Assembly (NCBI GenBank): GCA_041672395.1
Contig: JBAYZS010000095.1
Span: forward strand, 1-5,569
Source: UBA5287 sp041672395
GTDB lineage: Bacteria; Bacteroidota; Bacteroidia; Bacteroidales; Dysgonomonadaceae
Reading direction: 5' to 3'
DNA: 5,569 nt
The notes beneath the pieces are model-generated. The model ran no database searches, was not told the origin of the DNA, and worked only from the letters and a program-made list of their open reading frames with translations. The first letter of the stretch is position 1. Each line of letters begins with the position of its first letter. Positions 1 through 4,970 of the stretch are shown here, one piece after another. The translations under genes were made by a program, and so were the position numbers.

Positions 1-688
1 ACTTATCTCTTGCCTGAACCATATAATAAACGTGTTTTACGTTTTCAGCACCCTCGTTTTTCCTTCCAACGGTAATTTCGAGGGGTTTCTTCATATATTT
101 CTTTGTAATCTTTGAAATCTCGTTAGGCATGGTTGCAGAGAAAAGCAACATACTGCGGTCTGAAGGAACTTTTGATAAAATCTCATCGATACTTTCAGTG
201 AAACCCATATTCAACATTTCGTCGGCCTCGTCGAGAACAACTGTATGAACATTTTCAAGAGAAACAGTCTTCCTGTTGATCAGGTCAATCAACCTACCAG
301 GAGTGGCTACTATTATGTGAACTCCTCTTCTCAAAGTACGAATTTGACTTTCAATACTTGATCCACCATAAACTGGAAGAATAGTAATTCCGTCTACATT
401 CTTTGAATAATCGGCCAAATCACCTGCAATTTGTAAACACAATTCGCGGGTAGGACTCAAAATCAATGTTTGAGGAACTAATTTTTTAATGTCTGTTTTT
501 TGGATTACTGGCACACCAAAAGCGGCTGTTTTACCTGTTCCGGTTTGTGCTAATGCGATGATATCGCGGGTTTGTGCCAACAGTTGTGGAATCACTTCTT
601 CCTGAATTGGCATAGGGTTTTCAAAACCCAATTCCTGTAGTGCGCTCTGTATATTTTGAGCCACTCCAAGTTCTTCGAATGTTTTCAT
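1..688 (-). CDS. DEAD-box ATP-dependent RNA helicase, N-terminal part (cut by left edge)
   Basis: This is the first RecA-like domain of a DEAD-box helicase, which uses ATP to unwind or remodel short RNA duplexes in the cytoplasm, typically in ribosome assembly, mRNA decay or cold adaptation. The visible 229 residues contain the motifs in order: Q motif (GFENPMPIQ, 21-29), motif I AQTGTGKT (47-54), motif Ia PTREL (79-83), GG (108-109), motif Ib TPGR (129-132), motif II DEAD (153-156) and motif III SAT (184-186). All catalytic residues are present. The second RecA domain (motifs IV-VI) and any C-terminal tail lie beyond the window. The ATG start is clear: it gives the usual family N-terminus (MKTFEELG) and follows an A-rich stretch with no Shine-Dalgarno sequence. 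The gene has its own promoter about 200 bp upstream. It is probably DeaD/CsdA- or RhlE-like; the missing C-terminus is needed to choose. Confidence 0.95.
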   Translation of the reverse strand, partial: MKTFEELGVAQNIQSALQELGFENPMPIQEEVIPQLLAQTRDIIALAQTGTGKTAAFGVPVIQKTDIKKLVPQTLILSPTRELCLQIAGDLADYSKNVDGITILPVYGGSSIESQIRTLRRGVHIIVATPGRLIDLINRKTVSLENVHTVVLDEADEMLNMGFTESIDEILSKVPSDRSMLLFSATMPNEISKITKKYMKKPLEITVGRKNEGAENVKHVYYMVQARDK

Positions 689-879
689 TATTTGTTTTTT
701 TTAAATGTGAAGGCGACTAAACAATTCTTGTACCCCCCCACTCTAACGAAACGACAGAATAAAAAAACAAGAAAAACTTCAATCACCCGATAATTGTTGA
801 TTTTCAACAAAACCGATGTTAAATCGATAACCTAAAATATAATTCTAAGGAAAGATAAATATCGTCCTGAATAAATCGG
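689..879 (-). promoter_or_regulatory. Long, potentially structured 5' leader of the helicase mRNA
   Basis: If transcription starts just after the -7 element at 883-890, the leader is about 190 nt, long for this phylum. Three local hairpins can form: 848-868 (AGGA/TCCT plus GAT/ATC), 812-828 (6 bp with one G-U, 5-nt loop) and 794-810 (7 bp, 3-nt loop). They lie between the arms of an 8-bp inverted repeat, CACCCGAT at 784-791 and ATCGGGTG at 875-882. Depending on the exact start, about 5-6 of those 8 pairs fall inside the transcript. A run of seven G (positions 733-739, read on the minus strand) follows, then an A-rich stretch before the ATG. It may act as an autoregulatory or temperature-sensitive leader; this is inference from base pairing only. 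Confidence 0.35.
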
Positions 880-882
880 GTG

Positions 883-890
883 CAAAGGTA
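883..890 (-). promoter_or_regulatory. Bacteroidota -7 promoter element for the helicase gene
   Basis: The minus strand reads TACCTTTG followed by CACCC, a perfect match to the Bacteroidota sigma-factor -7 consensus TAnnTTTG. The element lies 22 bp beyond the stop codon of the upstream lipoprotein gene, so the helicase is probably transcribed independently. No TTG is visible at the -33 position; that region is instead occupied by the AT palindrome AATTAATTAATT (899-910). Confidence 0.65.
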
Positions 891-912
891 CAAAATAAAA
901 TTAATTAATTAC

Positions 913-1992
913 TTATTTTTGTGGTGAATAAAGCAAATATTTTCTTAAAAGAGCTTTTTTTCCTTCCGAAACCCTCAATTCTTTCTCCAAATAATTATCA
1001 ACCGACCCATAATTTTGTATTATATGTTCAATAGCATAATTGATATATGCTTTATCGGTAGAAAGTAAAGCCGTGAGTGCTTCCTGAATATATTCTGGAA
1101 GTTCATATGCATTTGAAACAATCTTTTTTGCATCAATCAAACTATTTGATATAAGATAATCATCAATAATAACGTATTCAGGCACGTCCAGCGCAGAAAG
1201 AATAAAAAAACATGCCAGCCCCACCCCATCTTTTCCCAAAGTAGAAGTAATTAGTATTGGATAATTATTTAAATCTATGAGAATATCAAACATATCTGCA
1301 TAAGATGATTTATAATTTTCTATTAAATCGATATATGAATTTTGAATGTAACGTATAGCATCACTTCTGTTAAAACGTTGATTATTAAAATTTATAAACA
1401 TAGAATCTCTAAATTCCGGAACAATAGGTATTGAAATTTTTTGAATATCAGGATGTACCAGGTACGGTCTGTTTTTGGATTCTGTTGAAGGTCGGAAATC
1501 TATAATTGTTTTAATTCCCAACTCTCTTATTCTGTCTTGATCATAAAGATTGGCTTTACTGAGATCACCTGAACGATATAATTTACCCCACTTAATCTGC
1601 TGATTATTAGAATTAAAATAACCTCCAAAATCTCTAAAATTAATGATTTTGTCCATAGAAATAATTCTATTTGAAACAACACCAGAGGTATAACCGGAAG
1701 TTTTTAATACAAAATACTCTCTAATATTAGGATTTTGAGAAGTAACAAGAACAAATTGATCATTAATATTTGTAGTGATGACGGGATTAAAATCATTAAA
1801 AGAACTATCTGATAAAGCAGAATAAATATCTATATTCCCTTCTTTATCAGGACTCACCTCCCACTTTACTGTGTAGTCTCCTTCTATATTTCTTTCTGCT
1901 ATAGATGTAATTCTTACTGTTGACATACATCCGTTTAGCACTAAAAAAAATAAGAATGCAATAAATATATATTTAATTTTATGCTGTACCAC
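913..1992 (-). CDS. Lipoprotein of the Y_phosphatase3 (tyrosine phosphatase) family, probable pseudophosphatase
   Basis: The protein has a lipoprotein signal: a Lys/His-containing start, a hydrophobic stretch and the lipobox LNGC, so it should be lipid-anchored in the envelope. An Ig/Fn3-like N-terminal region of about 95 residues follows, then a Y_phosphatase3 domain. Numbering from the longest frame (first codon TTG at 2013), landmarks are Cys29 of the lipobox, NFRDFGGY (125-132), LYRSGDLS (145-152), IIDFRPSTE (170-178) and the P-loop TSTLGKDGVG (256-265). The family P-loop is HCTAGKDRTG; here the nucleophilic Cys is Ser257 and the phosphate-binding Arg is Gly263, so normal catalysis should be lost. 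The frame is otherwise intact and full length (359 or 366 residues). It contains no ATG start. I prefer GTG at 1992, which gives a compact 21-residue signal peptide before the Cys; TTG at 2013 would overlap the putative promoter. It could be a pseudophosphatase binding protein or an early pseudogene. Confidence 0.85.
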   Translation of the reverse strand: MVQHKIKYIFIAFLFFLVLNGCMSTVRITSIAERNIEGDYTVKWEVSPDKEGNIDIYSALSDSSFNDFNPVITTNINDQFVLVTSQNPNIREYFVLKTSGYTSGVVSNRIISMDKIINFRDFGGYFNSNNQQIKWGKLYRSGDLSKANLYDQDRIRELGIKTIIDFRPSTESKNRPYLVHPDIQKISIPIVPEFRDSMFINFNNQRFNRSDAIRYIQNSYIDLIENYKSSYADMFDILIDLNNYPILITSTLGKDGVGLACFFILSALDVPEYVIIDDYLISNSLIDAKKIVSNAYELPEYIQEALTALLSTDKAYINYAIEHIIQNYGSVDNYLEKELRVSEGKKALLRKYLLYSPQK

Positions 1993-2014
1993 TTCTTTTT
2001 TATCAAAAAACAAA

Positions 2015-2022
2015 CAAATTTA
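2015..2022 (-). promoter_or_regulatory. Possible -7 promoter element of the lipoprotein gene
   Basis: The minus strand reads TAAATTTG, matching TAnnTTTG. It would start transcription near 2011 and leave a leader of roughly 18 nt before GTG at 1992, which argues against the longer TTG start. The match lies in AT-rich DNA, lacks a -33 TTG and lacks the TTTGCA extension of the other three promoters, so chance is a real possibility. Confidence 0.3.
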
Positions 2023-2160
2023 GTCAAATTTCTGGCTAATAGCCTAATTAGTGAAACATACTTAACAATTTATAATGAGTTTAGTATAGTTTTTTTAAAA
2101 CTTTTCATTTTGTAATGTTTGAAACTATTAAAAACCATTGTTATGTTATTAAAAATAACT

Positions 2161-2169
2161 TGTTGATAA
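2161..2169 (-). other. DnaA-box-like site (one mismatch)
   Basis: The minus strand reads TTATCAACA, one base from the consensus TTATCCACA. It is embedded in an inverted repeat AACTT/AAGTT (2157-2161 and 2168-2172). The same variant recurs at 2360-2368 in the same orientation. Confidence 0.35.
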
Positions 2170-2272
2170 GTTGTGAGAAATATGTCTAAAAAAATTAACA
2201 ACTTTATTTTTGTTTCTAAAATACATCAATCATAACAAATTTTTTGAAAAGTTGAATAAAAGTTATGTTTAT

Positions 2273-2281
2273 TTATCCACA
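2273..2281 (+). other. Perfect DnaA box
   Basis: TTATCCACA matches the bacterial DnaA-box consensus at all nine positions. It is the strongest single site in the gap and the only perfect copy I found there. Confidence 0.5.
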
Positions 2282-2334
2282 ATTATTAACCTAGTTTTAA
2301 ACAGCTTTAAGTGGGGGGTAAATAATTTAATTAT

Positions 2335-2342
2335 TAACTTTG
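2335..2342 (+). promoter_or_regulatory. Bacteroidota -7 promoter element, probably for nadA
   Basis: TAACTTTG followed by CAGCG is a perfect TAnnTTTG match with the same TTTGCA extension as the helicase and ychF promoters. It would start transcription near 2346 and leave a leader of about 270 nt before nadA. No -33 TTG is present; GTGGGGGGTA (2311-2320) occupies that position. A 7-bp inverted repeat (AATAATT/AATTATT, 2321-2335) lies between the G-run and the -7 element and could be an operator. Confidence 0.6.
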
Positions 2343-2359
2343 CAGCGTGACAATAGAAT

Positions 2360-2368
2360 TGTTGATAA
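2360..2368 (-). other. DnaA-box-like site (one mismatch)
   Basis: The minus strand reads TTATCAACA, an exact second copy of the variant at 2161-2169. It lies just downstream of the putative nadA transcription start, so binding there could also repress nadA. Confidence 0.35.
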
Positions 2369-2460
2369 CGTAGGTAACTATAAGATTTTCATCTGAATTA
2401 TAAAACAATGATTTGTTCATAACTAATTAGTTTTAGTTGATAGTCTATTTTAGAAATTAA

Positions 2461-2469
2461 AGTGGATAA
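2461..2469 (-). other. DnaA-box-like site (one mismatch)
   Basis: The minus strand reads TTATCCACT, differing from the DnaA-box consensus only at the last base. It overlaps the palindrome at 2465-2476 and is the box closest to the triplet tract. Confidence 0.35.
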
Positions 2470-2492
2470 ATTTATCATACGTTTCAACAGTG

Positions 2493-2514
2493 TATTATTA
2501 CTATCATATACTAT
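2493..2514 (+). other. TAT/TAC triplet tract resembling DnaA-trios
   Basis: The strand reads TAT-TAT-TAC-TAT-CAT, one extra A, then TAC-TAT, and runs into the A/T-only stretch around 2512-2543. DnaA-trios of known origins (for example Bacillus subtilis) look like this on the same strand and guide DnaA onto single-stranded DNA. Unlike the B. subtilis arrangement, the nearest box points the other way, is about 24 bp distant, and no GC-rich spacer is seen. Confidence 0.25.
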
Positions 2515-2573
2515 TTAAATAGTTATATATTATAATTATAATAGTTTTATGATAACTGCATGTTGATTGTTTC

Positions 2574-2618
2574 ATGCGAAGGTTTAATCATACAAAAATA
2601 CAAACTTTGAACCAATGA
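2574..2618 (+). CDS. Possible 14-codon upstream ORF overlapping the nadA start
   Basis: An ATG at 2574 opens a 14-residue frame (MRRFNHTKIQTLNQ) whose TGA stop overlaps the nadA ATG in an ATGA junction (2615-2618). Such overlaps often mark translational coupling. The peptide resembles nothing I know and has no visible ribosome binding site, so it may be chance. Confidence 0.15.
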   Translation: MRRFNHTKIQTLNQ

Positions 2619-3559
2619 ATAAAGAGGAATTAATAGCAGGCATTAATGCGCTGAGAAAAGAAAAAAATGCTATAATTCTGGCTCATTATTATCAAGAGTC
2701 GGACATACAGGATATTGCAGATTTTGTTGGCGATAGTTTAGCACTTGCACAATGGGCTGCTAAAACAACTGCTGATATAATTGTACTTTGTGGAGTCAAT
2801 TTCATGGCAGAAACGGCAAAAATTTTATCTCCCGAGAAAAGAGTATTTTTACCGGATACAATGGCTAGTTGCTCGTTGGCAGAAAGTTGCCCGGCTGACG
2901 AATTTGAAAAATTTGTAAAGGAACATCCTGAGCATACCGTAATTTCGTACGTAAATACTACGGCTGCTGTAAAAGCTCTCACGGATATTGTGGTTACATC
3001 TACTAACGCTAAACAGATTGTGGACTCTTTACCGGAAGATGAAAAGATAATTTTTGGACCAGATAAAAATTTGGGCGATTATATCAATAAACTTACTGGA
3101 CGAAATATGTTGCTCTGGGAAGGTGCTTGTCATGTGCATGAACAATTTTCAATTGAAAGAATTCTCGCTCTAAAAAAAGATTTTCCTGATGCTCTACTGC
3201 TTTCACATCCTGAATGCCCAAGGTATTTACTTGAAATTTCTGATCATGTGGGTTCTACTTCGTCTATCATAAAATATGCGGCAAAATCGGATGCAAAACA
3301 GTTTATAGTGGCTACCGAAGCTGGTATTTTACATCAAATGCAGAAAGAAAATCCGGATAAACAATTTATTCCTGCTCCTCCGGAGGATTCTACATGTGCT
3401 TGCAATGAGTGCTTTTACATGAAAATGAATACGCTGGAAAAATTATATCTGTGTCTCAAAAATGAACGACCTGAAATTACTGTGGATGAAAATGTTCGTC
3501 TAAAAGCGCTCAAACCAATTGAAAGGATGTTGGAAATTTCTGCAAAATATGGGTTGTAA
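2615..3559 (+). CDS. nadA: Quinolinate synthase NadA
   Basis: NadA condenses iminoaspartate with dihydroxyacetone phosphate to quinolinate, a step of de novo NAD synthesis in the cytoplasm, using a [4Fe-4S] cluster held by three cysteines. The 314 residues show the family pattern: ILAHYYQ (21-27), DSLALA (40-45), the first ligand Cys86 in ASCSLAES, the NTTAAVKA segment (114-121), the second ligand Cys172 in GACHVHE (170-176), HPECP (198-202), TEAGI (234-238), and the third ligand Cys266 ahead of MKMNTLEKLY (269-278). Extra cysteines 261 and 263 form CxCxxC with it. Length is normal and the frame intact. The ATG gives a typical N-terminus; no Shine-Dalgarno sequence is present. The partner genes nadB and nadC are not adjacent, so it appears monocistronic, with a promoter at 2335-2342 and a hairpin terminator at 3621-3649. 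Confidence 0.97.
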   Translation: MNKEELIAGINALRKEKNAIILAHYYQESDIQDIADFVGDSLALAQWAAKTTADIIVLCGVNFMAETAKILSPEKRVFLPDTMASCSLAESCPADEFEKFVKEHPEHTVISYVNTTAAVKALTDIVVTSTNAKQIVDSLPEDEKIIFGPDKNLGDYINKLTGRNMLLWEGACHVHEQFSIERILALKKDFPDALLLSHPECPRYLLEISDHVGSTSSIIKYAAKSDAKQFIVATEAGILHQMQKENPDKQFIPAPPEDSTCACNECFYMKMNTLEKLYLCLKNERPEITVDENVRLKALKPIERMLEISAKYGL

Positions 3560-3620
3560 ATGGTTAAATAATTATTTACAGATTTTTGATATAATTAATA
3601 TAAAATAACTATGAATTAAG

Positions 3621-3649
3621 CTTAACACGCAATTGCATAGCGTGTTAAG
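3621..3649 (+). terminator. Strong hairpin downstream of nadA, probable terminator
   Basis: CTTAACACGC (3621-3630) and GCGTGTTAAG (3640-3649) form a perfect 10-bp stem with a 9-nt loop, extendable by a G-U pair. The T-rich but interrupted stretch TCTCTTTCT follows. It starts 61 bp after the nadA stop. A weaker AT-rich stem (TGTAAAT/ATTTACA, 3555-3580) overlaps the stop codon. The poor U-run makes termination likely but not certain. Confidence 0.6.
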
Positions 3650-3671
3650 TCTCTTTCTATTGCCTATCTCT

Positions 3672-3697
3672 CATGCTCCTCTCACCATGCTCTCACC
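3672..3697. repeat. Pyrimidine-rich imperfect direct repeat
   Basis: CATGCTCCTCTCACC (3672-3686) is followed at once by CATGCTCTCACC (3686-3697), sharing one base. The repeat lies in a C/T-rich patch (about 3650-3705), a composition unlike the surrounding AT-rich DNA. No function recognised. Confidence 0.4.
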
Positions 3698-3813
3698 GTC
3701 TTCTTATAGTAATTTAATATTATTAAGTTAAAATAAGTAAAATAGACTGCTGCAGAAATGGTATAGGCCACTAACAAGGGGACTTTTATCATGGCTGATT
3801 GATGCTTTTTTTG

Positions 3814-3821
3814 TATCTTTG
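3814..3821 (+). promoter_or_regulatory. Bacteroidota -7 promoter element for ychF
   Basis: TATCTTTG followed by CAGCC is a perfect TAnnTTTG match. Transcription would start near 3825, giving a leader of about 27 nt before ychF. No TTG is seen at -33. Confidence 0.7.
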
Positions 3822-3851
3822 CAGCCTTAATAATATTTTAATCATCATCAA

Positions 3852-4955
3852 ATGGCTCTACAATGCGGAATTGTAGGATTACCTAATGTAGGAAAATCCA
3901 CTCTCTTCAACTGTTTATCAAATGCTAAAGCTCAGGCTGCTAATTTTCCGTTTTGTACTATCGAACCAAACGTGGGTATGATTACTGTTCCGGATGAACG
4001 ACTGAATAAACTGGCGGAACTGGTTCATCCTAAGAAGATTATACCTACAACAGTGGAGATTGTAGATATTGCAGGTCTCGTAAAAGGGGCTAGCAAAGGG
4101 GAGGGACTGGGTAATAAATTCTTGGCTAATATTCGAGAAACGGATGCTATTTTACATGTTCTAAGATGCTTTGATGATGAAAATGTAACGCACGTCGATG
4201 GCTCTATTAACCCGGTTCGGGATAAAGAGATTATTGATATTGAATTGCAACTAAAAGACCTGGAAACAATCGAATCACGCATTAATAAGGTCGAAAAGCA
4301 GGCTAAGACGGGTGGGGATAAAGATGCAAAACTTGCCTTTCAGGTGTTTTCTAAAATACGCGAGGCTCTTCTTCGTGGAGAATCGGCACGTACAGTGACT
4401 TTTGATACGAAGGATGAAAATAAAATTGCGCATGATCTTTTTCTCCTTACAGCTAAACCGGTGATGTATGTTTGCAATGTGGACGAAGCATCGGCTGTGA
4501 ATGGGAACAAATATGTCGAGGCCGTGAGCGAAGCTGTGAAGAACGAAAATGCTCAAATACTCGTGGTTGCTGCAAAAATTGAATCAGAAATAGCTGAGTT
4601 TGAAACTTATGAGGAAAGGGAAATGTTCCTCTCTGAAATTGGATTGGAGGAATCGGGGGTTAACCGACTTATCAAATCGGCATATAAATTACTCAATCTT
4701 GAAACTTTCTTAACGGCCGGACCTGATGAGGTTCGCGCATGGACTTTCCACAAAGGTTGGAAAGCTCCGCAATGCGCTGGAGTTATTCATACCGATTTCG
4801 AAAAGGGTTTTATTCGGGCTGAAGTGATTAAATATGAGGATTTTATTACTTATGAGTCCGAAAGTGCTGTGAAAGAGGCTGGAAAAATGAACGTGGAAGG
4901 GAAGGAATATGTTGTGCAGGATGGGGATATCATGCACTTCCGCTTCAATGTCTGA
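3852..4955 (+). CDS. ychF: Redox-regulated ATPase / OBG-family GTPase YchF
   Basis: YchF (Ola1 in eukaryotes) is a universal OBG-family P-loop NTPase that prefers ATP, binds ribosomes in the cytoplasm and modulates translation and oxidative-stress responses. The 367-residue protein is full length. It shows G1 GLPNVGKS (9-16), the G2-region segment NFPFCTIEPN (31-40), G3 DIAG (72-75), and the diagnostic NVDE (209-212) in place of the GTPase NKxD motif, which explains ATP preference. His114, the residue equivalent to the catalytic His of the E. coli protein, is conserved. A helical, charged insertion lies between G3 and G4 (about 128-195), and a TGS domain closes the protein (about 281-364, ending DGDIMHFRFNV). 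The ATG gives the standard MALQCGIVG start. It has its own promoter and is not next to pth. It converges on the radical SAM gene with 15 bp between stops. Confidence 0.97.
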   Translation: MALQCGIVGLPNVGKSTLFNCLSNAKAQAANFPFCTIEPNVGMITVPDERLNKLAELVHPKKIIPTTVEIVDIAGLVKGASKGEGLGNKFLANIRETDAILHVLRCFDDENVTHVDGSINPVRDKEIIDIELQLKDLETIESRINKVEKQAKTGGDKDAKLAFQVFSKIREALLRGESARTVTFDTKDENKIAHDLFLLTAKPVMYVCNVDEASAVNGNKYVEAVSEAVKNENAQILVVAAKIESEIAEFETYEEREMFLSEIGLEESGVNRLIKSAYKLLNLETFLTAGPDEVRAWTFHKGWKAPQCAGVIHTDFEKGFIRAEVIKYEDFITYESESAVKEAGKMNVEGKEYVVQDGDIMHFRFNV

Positions 4956-4970
4956 TTTTGGTGGACTTTC

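Larger units (their letters stand above)
2421..2543. repeat. Cluster of four perfect AT-rich palindromes
   Basis: Four perfect palindromes lie in 123 bp: AACTAATTAGTT (2421-2432), GATAAATTTATC (2465-2476), ACTATTTAAATAGT (2510-2523) and TATTATAATTATAATA (2528-2543). An outer inverted repeat TATCATA (2502-2508)/TATGATA (2548-2554) encloses the last two. In the nadA leader RNA they would be weak hairpins; in DNA they could be operators or easily melted cruciform-prone sites. High A/T content raises the chance expectation. Confidence 0.5.
2014..2614. other. AT-rich divergent intergenic region; candidate origin or DnaA-binding locus
   Basis: This 0.6-kb gap has no convincing protein gene and separates minus-strand genes on the left from plus-strand genes on the right. 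It contains a perfect DnaA box (2273-2281), three one-mismatch boxes (2161-2169, 2360-2368, 2461-2469), a TAT/TAC triplet tract (2493-2514) leading into an almost pure A/T block (2512-2543), a cluster of perfect palindromes (2421-2543) and a nadA-directed promoter (2335-2342). Box cluster, triplets and meltable DNA together are what a bacterial oriC contains, and divergent transcription fits. Against it, no dnaA, dnaN or other replication gene is visible, and the boxes are sparse. A simpler reading is a nadA promoter region with DnaA-like sites. Confidence 0.35.

Noticed and set aside
2115..2189. 24-codon plus-strand frame in the gap (starts MFETIKNHCYV)
   Set aside because: No promoter, ribosome signal or recognisable sequence; expected by chance in DNA of this length.
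2182..2235. 17-codon plus-strand frame starting MSKKINNFIF
   Set aside because: Too short, Lys/Asn/Ile/Phe-rich as any AT-rich DNA would encode, no supporting signals.
2602..2609. AAACTTTG just before nadA as a promoter for a leaderless transcript
   Set aside because: It misses the first T of TAnnTTTG and lacks a -33 box; the perfect element at 2335-2342 is a better candidate.
2014..2614. Riboswitch, tRNA or phage attachment site in the gap
   Set aside because: No cloverleaf, known aptamer core or direct-repeat pair flanking foreign DNA could be found by eye.
2692..2982. Antisense open frame inside nadA
   Set aside because: It mirrors a strongly conserved nadA coding region and its translation shows no family features. 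Antisense frames inside ychF (4025-4282, 4275-4556, 4710-4937) were dropped for the same reason.
3555..3580. TGTAAAT/ATTTACA stem at the nadA stop as the terminator
   Set aside because: All-AT-like 7-bp stem with a 12-nt loop and no clean U-run; the 10-bp stem at 3621-3649 is much stronger.
3852..4955. ychF as a canonical GTPase such as Obg
   Set aside because: The G4 motif is NVDE rather than NKxD, and the TGS end and overall length are those of YchF.
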